NCBI GenBank assembly: GCA_049889095.1
Contig: JBLJFK010000005.1
From: Ewingella sp049889095
GTDB lineage: Bacteria; Pseudomonadota; Gammaproteobacteria; Enterobacterales; Enterobacteriaceae
Direction: 5' to 3' (one strand)
Length of the DNA: 64,000 nucleotides
Shown in pieces: positions 1 to 10,500 of the stretch (the first letter of the stretch is position 1; the number at the start of each line of letters is the position of its first letter). The position numbers and the translations under genes are program-made. The notes under the pieces are model-generated. The model worked only from the letters and a program-made list of their open reading frames with translations. It ran no database searches and was not told the DNA's origin.

Positions 1-113
1 CGGCACTAGCGCGGTGGTCCCACCTGACCCCATGCCGAACTCAGAAGTGAAACGCCGTAGCGCCGATGGTAGTGTGGGGTCTCCCCATGCGAGAGTAGGG
101 AACTGCCAGGCAT
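1..113 (+). rRNA. rrf: 5S ribosomal RNA, 3' part
   Basis: The sequence matches the enterobacterial 5S rRNA from about its eighth base to the 3' end (ending GCCAGGCAT); the first seven bases lie outside the window. Internal landmarks such as CCATGCCGAACTCAGAAGTG and the GAGAGTAGGGAACTGCCAGG tail are intact. It is the last gene of an rRNA operon transcribed into the window. A short ORF overlapping it is not a gene. Confidence 0.97.
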
Positions 114-118
114 CAAAC

Positions 119-160
119 AAAAGCAAAGGCCCCGTACGAAAGTACGGGGCCTTTGCTTTT
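119..160 (+). terminator. rRNA operon terminator
   Basis: A perfect 19-bp stem (119-137 with 142-160) closes on a GAAA tetraloop and ends in a T-rich arm, directly after the 5S rRNA. This is a strong intrinsic terminator for the rRNA operon. Confidence 0.93.
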
Positions 161-347
161 GTTGTTATCATGCTCTCTGCTCGAGAAGAGAGCAGGACAA
201 AAGGCGTGGCTTACGCCTGACAGATCGATGGTCTATTCCTTACCCTATGGCCGTATAGCAAAAACATCTAACGATATTCCTTAAAGTTGAAGATTTTTCA
301 CCTTGATGATACTGCTATCGACTTTCTGACATAAAAACGTTATCTTC

Positions 348-371
348 AGGCATCTAGAAGTCTAAACGTAT
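348..371 (+). promoter_or_regulatory. MetJ operator (three tandem met boxes) upstream of metA
   Basis: Three adjacent 8-bp units, AGGCATCT, AGAAGTCT and AAACGTAT, resemble the met box AGACGTCT. They have the same arrangement as the E. coli metA operator. They end 25 bp before the metA start, so MetJ with S-adenosylmethionine probably represses metA here. Confidence 0.8.
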
Positions 372-396
372 AAATGGATGTAGTGAGGAAGTTGTT

Positions 397-1326
397 ATGC
401 CTATTCGGGTTCCTGATGAGTTACCGGCCGTGAATTTTCTGCGGAACGAAAATGTCTTTGTTATGACTTCTTCACGCGCAAAAATACAGGAAATTCGTCC
501 TCTAAAGGTACTGATCCTGAATCTGATGCCAAAGAAGATCGAGACTGAAAATCAGTTTTTGCGTCTGCTTTCCAACTCTCCTCTGCAAATCGATGTGCAG
601 TTACTGCGTATTGACAGCCGTGAGTCAAAAAATACGCCTGCTGAACATTTGAATAACTTCTACTGTGACTTTGAAGATATCCAGAATGACAATTTTGATG
701 GTCTGATTGTTACCGGGGCCCCCCTCGGTCTGGTTGATTTCTGTGATGTCGCTTACTGGCCACAAATTGAACGCGTGGTCAATTGGGCGAGAGAACACGT
801 CACATCAACCCTATTTGTTTGCTGGGCTGTGCAGGCTGCACTAAAAGTACTTTACGGAACATCCAAAATGACGCGCGATATTAAACTATCCGGCGTCTAT
901 CATCATAATGTATTACAGCCTCTGGCATTGTTGACCCGCGGATTTGATGAGAGCTTTTTAGCCCCACATTCGCGCTATGCAGATTTTCCTGTAGAAGAAC
1001 TGCGTAAGTATACCGATCTCAATATTCTGGCGGAATCTGAAGAAGCAGGCGCCTATCTGTTCGCTACAAAAGACAAGCGGATGGCTTTTGTTACAGGTCA
1101 TCCGGAGTATGATGCAAACACATTGGCCGATGAGTATATGCGCGATCGCGATGCCGGGCTATCACCAGATATGCCTTTCAACTACTTCCCCCAAGATAAC
1201 AGCGAGTTATTACCGAAGGCGACATGGCGTAGTCACGGACATCTGTTATTTACTAACTGGCTGAATTACTACGTTTATCAGATCACGCCATTTGACTTAC
1301 GGCACATGAATCCAAGCTTCGAGTAA
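397..1326 (+). CDS. metA: Homoserine O-succinyltransferase MetA
   Basis: This enzyme transfers succinyl from succinyl-CoA to L-homoserine, the first committed step of methionine synthesis in the cytoplasm. The 309-residue protein has the usual length and keeps the catalytic set at the family positions: Cys142 in VCWAVQA, and His235 and Glu237 in TGHPEYD. The ATG follows a GAGGAAG ribosome-binding site. It stands alone behind MetJ boxes, between the rRNA operon and aceB, as in E. coli. The other methionine gene in the window, metH, lies 6 kb downstream. Confidence 0.97.
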   Translation: MPIRVPDELPAVNFLRNENVFVMTSSRAKIQEIRPLKVLILNLMPKKIETENQFLRLLSNSPLQIDVQLLRIDSRESKNTPAEHLNNFYCDFEDIQNDNFDGLIVTGAPLGLVDFCDVAYWPQIERVVNWAREHVTSTLFVCWAVQAALKVLYGTSKMTRDIKLSGVYHHNVLQPLALLTRGFDESFLAPHSRYADFPVEELRKYTDLNILAESEEAGAYLFATKDKRMAFVTGHPEYDANTLADEYMRDRDAGLSPDMPFNYFPQDNSELLPKATWRSHGHLLFTNWLNYYVYQITPFDLRHMNPSFE

Positions 1327-1698
1327 TTGTCTTATCTAGCGGGTGATCTTATGGATCGTCCGCCAAAGTATTGTCATAATCCTGCGTGGACCTCCTCAAT
1401 ACCTCCTGACAAATCCCTCCTCTCCTTTTAAAAATGAAAACCTATCTTATTTCTGAAAAAATTTTTTTAAATATATCCATATGATTAATATAATTAAAAA
1501 ATTATTTTTAAAATAAAATGGAAATCGTTTTTGATTTTATCATTTTATTGGTTACGCTTAGATCTTATGGAAGCTTATGTTTAGGTGAAGATCCTTTAAA
1601 TAAAATGGTCTTTAGCCCCTAACCATCAGCAGCCAGTAATGAGCTAGCCGGAAGTTTATTATTCTGGTTTATAAGAGAGATAAGTCAGGAGAGTACCG
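1327..1698 (+). promoter_or_regulatory. AT-rich aceB promoter region with an IclR/Cra-like half site
   Basis: This 372-bp gap before aceB has an extremely AT-rich core (about 1430-1545), suited to IHF or H-NS type binding. At 1519-1533 the sequence TGGAAATCGTTTTTG has a full left half of the IclR operator TGGAAATNATTTCCA and a degraded right half; it also overlaps a weak Cra-like GAAATCGTTT. It is the only plausible glyoxylate-operon operator I see here. No exact -35/-10 pair is assigned. Confidence 0.5.
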
Positions 1699-3297
1699 AT
1701 GAATCAGCAAGTAACTCGCTCCATACTGAATTTTACGCGCACCTTTACTGATAAAGAGTCCCAAATATTAACCGATGGTGCTGTTGATTTTCTCGCAGAG
1801 CTGGTAAGTCAATTTACCGGTGCTCGCAATAAGCTGTTGCAGGAAAGAAGAGTTGTTCAGCAGCGTATTGATGATGGCTATTTGCCGGATTTTATTTCGG
1901 AAACCACTTCCATTAAAGATAAAGTTTGGAGCATCCGCGGTATACCCGCAGATCTCCAGGATCGCCGGGTTGAAATCACCGGGCCGGTAGAGAGGAAAAT
2001 GGTGATCAATGCGCTCAATGCTAACGTGAAGGTATTCATGGCTGATTTTGAGGATTCGCTCTCTCCAGACTGGAATAAAGTCATCGAGGGCCAGATCAAT
2101 CTGCGTGATGCCGTCAATGGAACCATCAGTTACACCAATGAATCAGGCAAGATTTATCAGTTAAACCCGGCCCCCGCGGTACTGGTGTGCCGGGTTCGTG
2201 GTCTCCATTTGCCAGAAAAACATGTGCAATGGAAAGGGGAAGCGATACCTGGTGGCCTGTTTGATTTCGCGCTCTATTTTTTCCATAACTACCGCGCACT
2301 GTTGGAAAAGGGTAGCGGTCCTTATTTTTACCTGCCTAAAACCCAGTCATATCAGGAAGCTGCTTGGTGGAGCCAGGTATTCAGTTTTGCGGAAGATTAT
2401 GTCGAACTGCCTCGCGGAACCATCAAAGCCACAGTGCTGATTGAAACTCTGCCTGCTGTCTTTCAGATGGACGAAATTCTCTACCATTTGCGCGATCACA
2501 TCGTCGGCCTGAACTGCGGGCGTTGGGATTATATTTTTAGCTATATCAAGACTCTTAAGAATCACGCTGACCGCGTATTGCCTGACCGCCAGGCGGTTAC
2601 GATGACGCAGCCGTTCCTTAGTGCTTATTCTCGTCTGTTAATCAAAACTTGTCATCGCCGCGGTGCTCTGGCGATGGGGGGCATGGCGGCTTTTATCCCC
2701 AGCAAAGAAACCGAACGTAATCAGTGGGTGCTCAATAAAGTCAAAGCAGACAAAGAACTTGAAGCGGCCAACGGCCACGACGGAACCTGGATAGCACACC
2801 CCGGCCTCGCTGATACCGTAATGGCTGTTTTCAATCAAGCATTAGGCGAGCAGAAAAATCAGCTCAATGTATTACGCCAGGAAGATGCCCCTGTTACCGC
2901 GAGTCAACTGCTCGAACCCTGTCATGGGGAGCGTACTGAAGAGGGCATGCGTGCGAATATTCGCGTTGCGTTGCAATACATTGAGGCTTGGATCTCCGGC
3001 AATGGTTGCGTGCCGATTTATGGACTGATGGAAGATGCCGCTACCGCTGAGATCTCCCGTACATCCATCTGGCAGTGGATCCACCACGGCAAAACTCTCA
3101 GCGATGGTCAGCCGGTCACTAAAGCACTCTTTCGTCAGATGTTGTGTGAGGAGATGCAGATTATTCAACAGGAGCTGGGTGAGCAGCGCTTCAGCATAGG
3201 CCGGTTTGATGAAGCCGCAGCCTTAATGGAGCGCATCACCACACAGGATGAGCTGATCGATTTCCTCACGCTGCCAGGCTATGCCTTATTGGCCTGA
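1699..3297 (+). CDS. aceB: Malate synthase A
   Basis: Malate synthase A condenses glyoxylate with acetyl-CoA to give malate, the second step of the glyoxylate shunt needed for growth on acetate or fatty acids. The 532-residue protein matches the family length and shows the typical MADFEDSLSPDW and VGLNCGRWDYIFS segments that line the Mg/glyoxylate site. The ATG follows a CAGGAGAG ribosome-binding site. It is the first gene of aceB-aceA-aceK, with 56 bp to aceA. Regulation by IclR is expected from family knowledge and from the weak box upstream. Confidence 0.97.
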   Translation: MNQQVTRSILNFTRTFTDKESQILTDGAVDFLAELVSQFTGARNKLLQERRVVQQRIDDGYLPDFISETTSIKDKVWSIRGIPADLQDRRVEITGPVERKMVINALNANVKVFMADFEDSLSPDWNKVIEGQINLRDAVNGTISYTNESGKIYQLNPAPAVLVCRVRGLHLPEKHVQWKGEAIPGGLFDFALYFFHNYRALLEKGSGPYFYLPKTQSYQEAAWWSQVFSFAEDYVELPRGTIKATVLIETLPAVFQMDEILYHLRDHIVGLNCGRWDYIFSYIKTLKNHADRVLPDRQAVTMTQPFLSAYSRLLIKTCHRRGALAMGGMAAFIPSKETERNQWVLNKVKADKELEAANGHDGTWIAHPGLADTVMAVFNQALGEQKNQLNVLRQEDAPVTASQLLEPCHGERTEEGMRANIRVALQYIEAWISGNGCVPIYGLMEDAATAEISRTSIWQWIHHGKTLSDGQPVTKALFRQMLCEEMQIIQQELGEQRFSIGRFDEAAALMERITTQDELIDFLTLPGYALLA

Positions 3298-3353
3298 TCT
3301 CGTCTTACCCTACAAACACCAAACCCATAATATTAAGAACAGGAAACCGCGCC

Positions 3354-4667
3354 ATGAAAAACTCTCGTACTCAGCAAATTCAGCAGCTTGAAGATATTTG
3401 GTCACAGCAACGCTGGCAGGGTATCACCCGCCCTTATAGTGCTGCCGAGGTAGTAAACCTGCGTGGCTCGGTCAATCCCGAATGCACTCTGGCACAACAT
3501 GGCGCGAAACGTTTATGGAATTTGTTGCACGGGTCATCGCGTAAAGGTTACGTGAATTGTCTCGGCGCTTTGACGGGTGGGCAGGCGCTACAGCAGGCTA
3601 AAGCAGGTATAGAAGCTATTTATCTTTCAGGCTGGCAGGTGGCAGCAGATGCCAATACAGCTTCCAGCATGTATCCGGACCAATCACTCTATCCGGTGAA
3701 TTCGGTTCCGGAAGTCGTAGCGCGCATTAATAATACTTTCCGCCGGGCTGACCAGATCCAGTGGTCAAACAGCATTGAGCCTGGGCAGGCAGGCTATACC
3801 GACTACTTTCTCCCGATTGTTGCCGATGCAGAGGCGGGATTCGGCGGTGTACTCAATTCTTTTGAGCTGATGAAATCAATGATTGAAGCTGGGGCGGCGG
3901 CGGTGCACTTCGAAGACCAGCTTGCCGCAGTAAAAAAATGCGGTCACATGGGAGGAAAAGTGCTGGTGCCTACCCAGGAGGCGGTCCATAAACTGGTTTC
4001 TGCCCGTTTGGCGGCTGATGTCTTAGGTGTACCGACCCTGCTGGTTGCCCGTACCGATGCTGATGCTGCCGACTTACTGACTTCCGACTGCGACCCGTAT
4101 GACAGCGCATTTATTACCGGCGAACGTACACATGAAGGTTTCTACCGCACTTATGCAGGAATAGAGCAGGCGATCAGCCGCGGATTGGCATATGCGCCTT
4201 ATGCTGACATTGTATGGTGCGAAACCTCCACTCCGGATCTGCTCCTGGCTCAGCGTTTTGCAGACGCTATTCATGCCAAATTCCCAGGCAAACTGCTGGC
4301 CTATAACTGCTCACCATCCTTTAACTGGAAAAAAAATCTTGATGATAAAACTATCGCCAGTTTCCAGGAGCAGCTTGCCGCGATGGGTTATCAATATCAG
4401 TTCATTACCCTGGCTGGCATTCACAGTATGTGGTTCAACATGTTCGATCTGGCGTATGCCTATGCTCAGGGGGAAGGTATGAAACATTACGTTGAAAAAG
4501 TACAGGAGCCCGAGTTTGCCGCCATCGGACGCGGTTATACCTTTGCTTCTCACCAGCAGGAGGTTGGAACCGGATATTTTGATAAAGTCACTAACATTAT
4601 TCAGGGCGGTCGCTCATCCGTGACGGCATTAACAGGCTCTACCGAGGAGCAACAATTCGGCGTTTGA
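3354..4667 (+). CDS. aceA: Isocitrate lyase
   Basis: Isocitrate lyase splits isocitrate into succinate and glyoxylate, the entry step of the glyoxylate shunt. The protein has 437 residues, close to the E. coli enzyme. The family signature KKCGHMGG is present with the catalytic cysteine at residue 196; metal and substrate segments such as IVADAEAGFGG and the NCSPSFNW region are intact. An AGGAAA motif precedes the ATG. The gene sits between aceB and aceK in one transcription unit. Confidence 0.97.
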   Translation: MKNSRTQQIQQLEDIWSQQRWQGITRPYSAAEVVNLRGSVNPECTLAQHGAKRLWNLLHGSSRKGYVNCLGALTGGQALQQAKAGIEAIYLSGWQVAADANTASSMYPDQSLYPVNSVPEVVARINNTFRRADQIQWSNSIEPGQAGYTDYFLPIVADAEAGFGGVLNSFELMKSMIEAGAAAVHFEDQLAAVKKCGHMGGKVLVPTQEAVHKLVSARLAADVLGVPTLLVARTDADAADLLTSDCDPYDSAFITGERTHEGFYRTYAGIEQAISRGLAYAPYADIVWCETSTPDLLLAQRFADAIHAKFPGKLLAYNCSPSFNWKKNLDDKTIASFQEQLAAMGYQYQFITLAGIHSMWFNMFDLAYAYAQGEGMKHYVEKVQEPEFAAIGRGYTFASHQQEVGTGYFDKVTNIIQGGRSSVTALTGSTEEQQFGV

Positions 4668-4719
4668 TCTCCGCAGGTCCGGCATTCGCGGGCCTGCTTC
4701 CCGTTTAGGAGCGCACCCT

Positions 4720-6474
4720 ATGCGTATTGAACTGTTGATTGCTCAGACTATTTTGCAAGGGTTTGATGCCCAGTACGGACGCTTTCTGGAGGTCACCTCA
4801 GGCGCTCAACATCGATTTGAACAGGCGGACTGGGTAGCCGTGCAAACGGCGATGAAACAGCGGATCCACCTGTACGATCATCATGTAGGGTTGGTCGTCG
4901 CCCAGCTCAAATGTATCACCGGCCCCCATTTCTATGACGCAGACTTTCTGGCAACGGTTAAGCTCTGCTACAGCGAGCTGTTACCTGATTATCCAAGGGC
5001 GGAAATTGCCGAAAGTTTTTTTAACTCCGTTTATTGCCGTATTTTTAAACACCGTGACTTAGTCACCGAAAAACTGTTTATTTTCAGTGAACAAACGGGC
5101 TGCAATCGCAACATATTTCCCCGCCCGCTTTTTCGCCGATATGAAGGGCAGGGCAATCTTCCTGATCTTATTAAAATGTTGCTGGCAGACCTTCCGCTGC
5201 GGCTTGAATGGGAGAACAGTGAACGTGATGCTCGCTACATCAGTCACACTTTGCATGCCATTGCCACATCCGAACAGCTCGCCACGACCATTTTTGACGT
5301 TGCCACCGAACTTTTTTATCGTAATAAGGCGGCCTGGCTGGTCGGTAAAGTTCGTATTGCCGGGCAGGTACTACCTTTCCTTTTACCCATCCACCGCAGC
5401 CTAAATGGTCAGCTGTTTGTTGATGCCTGTCTGACTGACTGCAATGATGCCAGTATCGTGTTCGGTTTTGCCCGCTCCTACTTTATGGTTTATGCACCCC
5501 AGCCCGGTGCGTTAGTGGAGTGGCTTCGTGAGATCCTGCCCGGTAAAACGACAGCGGAACTATACAGCGCCATAGGTTGCCAGAAGCATGCAAAAACAGA
5601 GTGTTACCGCGAGCACCTGTGTTTTATAGCGCAAAATGACCAGCAATTTATTATCGCCCCTGGCGTTAAAGGAATGGTGATGCTGGTCTTCACTTTGCCC
5701 GGCAGTGACCGCGTTTTTAAAGTGATTAAAGATCACTTCGCCCCGCCAAAAGAGGTGACGGAGGCGCAGGTGATGGCTTGTTACCAACTGGTCAAAGAAC
5801 ATGACAGAGTAGGACGTATGGCCGATACCCAGGAATTCGAGTACTTCAGTCTGGCCAAGAACAATATCAGCGCAGAGTTGATGGCAGAATTCATGCGTGA
5901 AATTCCCAGTAAAATTGAACATGTTGGTGACAGTATTATTATTCGCCACTTGTACATCGAACGTCGCATGACACCGCTGAATATTTATCTGGAACAAGCC
6001 AGCGACCAGCAACTGCATGACGTGATTGAAGAGTATGGCAACGCGATAAAGCAACTGGCAGCAGCCAATATTTTCCCCGGTGATATGTTATTTAAAAACT
6101 TCGGTGTCACCCGTCACGGGCGTGTGGTGTTTTATGACTACGACGAAATTTGTTACATGACTGAGGTGAATTTTCGCCATATCCCTGCGTCGCGCTATCC
6201 AGAAGATGAACTGGCAAGCGAACCCTGGTACAGCATCTCCTCAAACGATGTATTCCCTGAGGAGTTCCGCTATTTTCTCTGCAGTGATAAACGGCTTAAA
6301 CTTTTATTTGAAAAACTGCATGGCGATCTATTTGAAGCCAGTTACTGGCAGACAGTGCAGCGGCGCATCCTCGGTGGCCACGTCGAAGATGTCTACGCTT
6401 ATCGCCGTAGGCAACGTTTCAGCCTGCGGCTTGATGAGCGTCCACCGGTTGATGCGGCTTTCACTCAGAAGTAA
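4720..6474 (+). CDS. aceK: Isocitrate dehydrogenase kinase/phosphatase
   Basis: AceK is a bifunctional enzyme that phosphorylates and dephosphorylates isocitrate dehydrogenase, which sets the split between the TCA cycle and the glyoxylate shunt. The 584-residue protein has the ATP-loop region APGVKGMVMLVF near residue 315-325, the following lysine in FKVIKDHF, and the catalytic/metal region GDMLFKNFGV and FYDYDEI near 455-475. It starts 52 bp after aceA behind TTAGGAG. It ends only 13 bp from the convergent iclR stop, so no room is left for a separate terminator. Confidence 0.96.
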   Translation: MRIELLIAQTILQGFDAQYGRFLEVTSGAQHRFEQADWVAVQTAMKQRIHLYDHHVGLVVAQLKCITGPHFYDADFLATVKLCYSELLPDYPRAEIAESFFNSVYCRIFKHRDLVTEKLFIFSEQTGCNRNIFPRPLFRRYEGQGNLPDLIKMLLADLPLRLEWENSERDARYISHTLHAIATSEQLATTIFDVATELFYRNKAAWLVGKVRIAGQVLPFLLPIHRSLNGQLFVDACLTDCNDASIVFGFARSYFMVYAPQPGALVEWLREILPGKTTAELYSAIGCQKHAKTECYREHLCFIAQNDQQFIIAPGVKGMVMLVFTLPGSDRVFKVIKDHFAPPKEVTEAQVMACYQLVKEHDRVGRMADTQEFEYFSLAKNNISAELMAEFMREIPSKIEHVGDSIIIRHLYIERRMTPLNIYLEQASDQQLHDVIEEYGNAIKQLAAANIFPGDMLFKNFGVTRHGRVVFYDYDEICYMTEVNFRHIPASRYPEDELASEPWYSISSNDVFPEEFRYFLCSDKRLKLLFEKLHGDLFEASYWQTVQRRILGGHVEDVYAYRRRQRFSLRLDERPPVDAAFTQK

Positions 6475-6487
6475 TTACCCCTATTCG

Positions 6488-7330
6488 CTAATTTTTACCA
6501 CCGCCATATGCCTGTGTGATCTCTTTGGCTGCATGGATAACCAATGCGCCTAATTCAGTCACTCTGTCATCTGTGATACGGGAAATCGGGCCTGAAATCG
6601 AGATCGCAGCATAGGCATCGTTATGTTCGTCATAGATGCATGTCGCGATACAGCGTAATCCTAGCGCATGCTCTTCATCATCAAATGCATAGCCTCGTTT
6701 ACGCGTGTCCGCCAGTTCCTGTTTCAGGTTTACCGGTGAGGTTTTGGTCAGCGGCGTATAGCTGTGCAAACCAATTTTATGCAACAGCTTCACCAGCCGC
6801 TCATCCGGCAGCGTGGATAAAAACGCTTTCCCCGCGCCCGACGCGTGCATCGGTAACTTGCCGCCAATCGGCGCGGACATCCGCATCAGCGCATTACATT
6901 GCACCTGATCAATGATGATCGCCTGATAATCGCTGTGATCCAGTACCGCCAGATTAACCGTTTCACCTGATTCCTCCATCAAACGCCGCAACATTGGGTG
7001 CACCATTGCAAGCAGATTGCGGCTTTGCAGGAAGCTGCTGCCCACGACGAAAGCATGCGAACCAATAGTCCATAAACCTAAATCTCCCACCTGACGAACA
7101 AAACCCTGCTGCTGCATGGTGCTCAGCAAGCGGTGCGTGGTTGAATTGGGCAGGCCTGCCTGTTGCGCCAAATCGGTCAGTGCGACGCTGCCCTGTGCTT
7201 CAGCGATGTACTCTAATAATTTCAGACCACGGGTCAGGGACTGCACCTGTCCGGTGGCTGCGCTGCCAGGAGTGGCAGCGGCTTTGGTTTTCTTAACGCG
7301 TTTGGCCGGGATTGAAGTGGACGTTGGCAT
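6488..7330 (-). CDS. iclR: Acetate operon repressor IclR
   Basis: IclR represses the aceBAK operon and its own gene; glyoxylate and pyruvate modulate it. The 280-residue protein has a basic low-complexity N-terminus, a winged helix-turn-helix at about 27-90 (LTDLAQQAGLPNSTTHRLLS), and an effector-binding domain at about 105-275 with the SGAGKAFLS segment. It is convergent with aceK, as in E. coli. A good IclR box lies 50 bp upstream of its start, which supports autoregulation. Confidence 0.94.
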   Translation of the reverse strand: MPTSTSIPAKRVKKTKAAATPGSAATGQVQSLTRGLKLLEYIAEAQGSVALTDLAQQAGLPNSTTHRLLSTMQQQGFVRQVGDLGLWTIGSHAFVVGSSFLQSRNLLAMVHPMLRRLMEESGETVNLAVLDHSDYQAIIIDQVQCNALMRMSAPIGGKLPMHASGAGKAFLSTLPDERLVKLLHKIGLHSYTPLTKTSPVNLKQELADTRKRGYAFDDEEHALGLRCIATCIYDEHNDAYAAISISGPISRITDDRVTELGALVIHAAKEITQAYGGGKN

Positions 7331-7379
7331 GGGCCTTTCCTATTAAGATGCGCGAATTAGCGACGAATAAAAGTTTTTT

Positions 7380-7394
7380 TGGAATTCATTTTCA
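7380..7394 (-). promoter_or_regulatory. IclR autoregulatory box
   Basis: TGGAATTCATTTTCA matches the palindromic IclR operator TGGAAATNATTTCCA at 12 of 14 defined positions. It lies about 50 bp upstream of the iclR start, in the divergent iclR/metH region, where self-repression would be expected. It is a better match than the site in front of aceB. Confidence 0.65.
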
Positions 7395-7591
7395 TTTTTA
7401 CAGTATGGATCGCAACTGGTCTTTTCGCTCATCCGATGTGTTGCATTCAGACTGCGGGATGTATTCCCGAATTGAAAAAGTCTCACGTTGGCCTGAGCTT
7501 TCGGCGAAGCAAGGTATGCTAGGATGTTGACCATGATTTCCGGCTTGTGTTTTGGGTTTGCCGGTGGTGAGAGACAGGTGAAGAGGTGAGA

Positions 7592-10500
7592 GTGACGAAT
7601 CAAGTTGAGGCGCTGCGTAAGCAGCTAGCACAGCGCATTTTGGTACTGGACGGTGGCATGGGCACCATGATCCAAAGCTATCATCTGCAAGAAGAGGACT
7701 ACCGCGGCGAGCGTTTTGCCAATTGGGAAAGCGATCTCAAAGGTAATAACGATCTTCTGGTGCTGACTAAACCTGAAGTTATCACCGCGATCCACTATGG
7801 CTATCTGGAAGCCGGTGCCGATATCCTTGAAACTAATACCTTCAACTCCACCACCATTTCTATGGCGGATTACCATATGGAGTCGCTGTCGGCCGAAATT
7901 AACTACGAAGCTGCGCGGCTGGCACGTATTTGCGCCGATGAATGGACCGTCCGCACGCCGGATAAACCACGTTATGTTGCAGGCGTGCTTGGTCCGACGA
8001 ACCGCACGGCGTCGATCTCCCCAGATGTAAACGATCCCGCCTACCGAAACGTCTCTTTTGATCAGCTAGTTGAAGCGTATCGTGAATCGACGCGTGCCTT
8101 GATTGAAGGCGGTGCTGACCTAATCATGATTGAAACTATCTTCGACACCTTGAATGCGAAAGCTGCCACATTTGCGGTAGAGACCGAGTTTGAGGCCATG
8201 GGCGTGGTTTTGCCGGTCATGATCTCAGGCACAATCACTGATGCCTCAGGCCGTACGCTTTCGGGGCAAACTACCGAAGCTTTTTATAACTCTCTGCGTC
8301 ATGTTAAACCACTCACTTTCGGCCTGAACTGTGCCCTGGGGCCAGACGAGCTGCGTCAATATGTGGCTGAGCTTTCTCGCATTGCCGAATGTTATGTTAC
8401 CGCACACCCCAATGCTGGCTTGCCGAATGCCTTTGGGGAGTATGACCTCGATGCTAAAGAGATGGCGGAACATATTGGAGAATGGGCGCGTTCCGGCTTT
8501 CTGAATATTGTGGGAGGCTGTTGTGGTTCGACGCCCGCACACATTGCTGCGATAGTAAAAATAGTTGAGGGTGTAGCCCCTCGCGCGTTGCCGGACATTC
8601 CCGTTGCCTGTCGTTTGGCGGGCCTTGAACCATTAACGATTGATGCTCAAACCTTGTTCGTGAACGTGGGTGAACGTACTAATGTCACCGGTTCTGCCCG
8701 GTTTAAACGGCTGATTAAAGAAGAAAAATATATTGAAGCTCTTGCTGTTGCGCGCCAGCAGGTAGAAAGCGGTGCACAAATCATCGATATCAACATGGAT
8801 GAAGGCATGCTTGATGCCGAGGCTGCAATGGTGAGGTTTCTTAATCTGATTGCCGGTGAGCCTGATATTGCCCGTGTGCCTATCATGATTGACTCCTCTA
8901 AATGGGACGTCATTGAAAAAGGGCTGAAATGCATTCAGGGCAAAGGCATCGTTAACTCTATTTCAATGAAAGAGGGCGAGGAGGCCTTCCTTAGACAGGC
9001 CCGTAAAGTTCGTCGTTATGGCGCCGCTATGGTCGTGATGGCTTTTGATGAGAATGGTCAGGCTGATACGCGTGCGCGCAAAATTGAAATTTGTCGCCGT
9101 GCCTACAAATTGCTGACAGAAGAGGTGGGGTTTCCACCGGAAGATATTATCTTCGACCCCAATATTTTCGCCGTGGCGACGGGCATTGAAGAGCACAACA
9201 ACTATGCAGTAGATTTCATTGAGGCCTGTGCTGATATTAAATCTGAGCTGCCGCATGCGCTGATTTCCGGCGGCGTCTCCAACGTCTCATTCTCTTTCCG
9301 TGGTAACGATCCGGTACGCGAAGCTATCCACGCCGTGTTTCTCTACTACGCGATCCGCAGCGGCATGGATATGGGTATCGTTAACGCGGGTCAGTTGGCC
9401 ATTTACGACGATCTTTCCGCAGAACTGCGCGATGCCGTTGAAGATGTGATCCTCAACCGTCGTGATGATGGCACTGAGCGTCTGCTGGATATTGCGGAAA
9501 AATACCGTGGCAGCAAAGACGACGGCGAAGCCAATAAACAGCAGGCAGAATGGCGTGGTTGGGACGTACGCAAGCGTCTGCAATATTCGTTGGTGAAGGG
9601 GATCACCGAATTTATCGAATTGGACACCGAAGAGGCACGCCAGCTTTCGGCGCGCCCAATCGAAGTCATTGAAGGTCCACTGATGGACGGTATGAACGTC
9701 GTCGGTGACCTGTTTAGCGAGGGCAAAATGTTCCTGCCGCAGGTGGTGAAATCAGCCCGTGTGATGAAGCAGGCGGTGGCCTATCTTGAACCCTACATTG
9801 AGGCCAGCAAAGAGAAAGGGAAAACCAACGGTAAAATCCTGCTGGCGACGGTGAAGGGTGACGTACATGACATCGGTAAAAATATTGTAGGCGTCGTGTT
9901 GCAGTGTAATAACTACGAAATTATCGATCTCGGCGTTATGGTACCCACTGATAAGATTCTTAAAACCGCGATTGAAGAAAAGGTCGATATTATCGGGCTG
10001 TCGGGTCTGATAACGCCGTCCCTTGACGAAATGGTGAACGTTGCCAAAGAGATGCAACGACGTGGTTTCACCATCCCGCTGTTGATTGGTGGTGCCACCA
10101 CCTCCAAGGCACATACGGCAGTCAAAATAGAGCAAAACTATAGCGGCTCTACGACCTACGTGCAGAATGCTTCGCGCTCAGTCGGTGTGGTCTCAGCGCT
10201 GCTGTCGGATGCCAAGCGAGATGCGTTCGTCGAGCGTACCCGCAAAGAGTATGAAACTGTGCGTATTCAGCATGCGCGCAAGAAACCCCGTACCCCGCCT
10301 GTCAGCCTCGACGTAGCCCGCGACAATGCCACCACCATCGACTGGGATAGCTATACGCCACCTGCCGCACATCGTTTGGGTATACAGCAAGTGGAAGCCA
10401 GTATCGAAACGCTGCGTAACTATATCGACTGGACACCTTTCTTTATGACCTGGTCATTGGCCGGGAAATATCCACGAATTCTGGAAGATGAAGTGGTCGG

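Noticed and set aside
14..220. 68-codon ORF over the 5S rRNA
   Set aside because: It lies on the 5S gene and the terminator stem; not a protein gene.
5560..6054. 164-codon open frame opposite aceK
   Set aside because: Antisense to the conserved catalytic part of aceK; no start signal or domain.
7473..7485. TGAAAAAGTCTCA as a MetR site for metH
   Set aside because: It differs by one base from TGAAN5TTCA, and such matches are frequent by chance; no second site was found.
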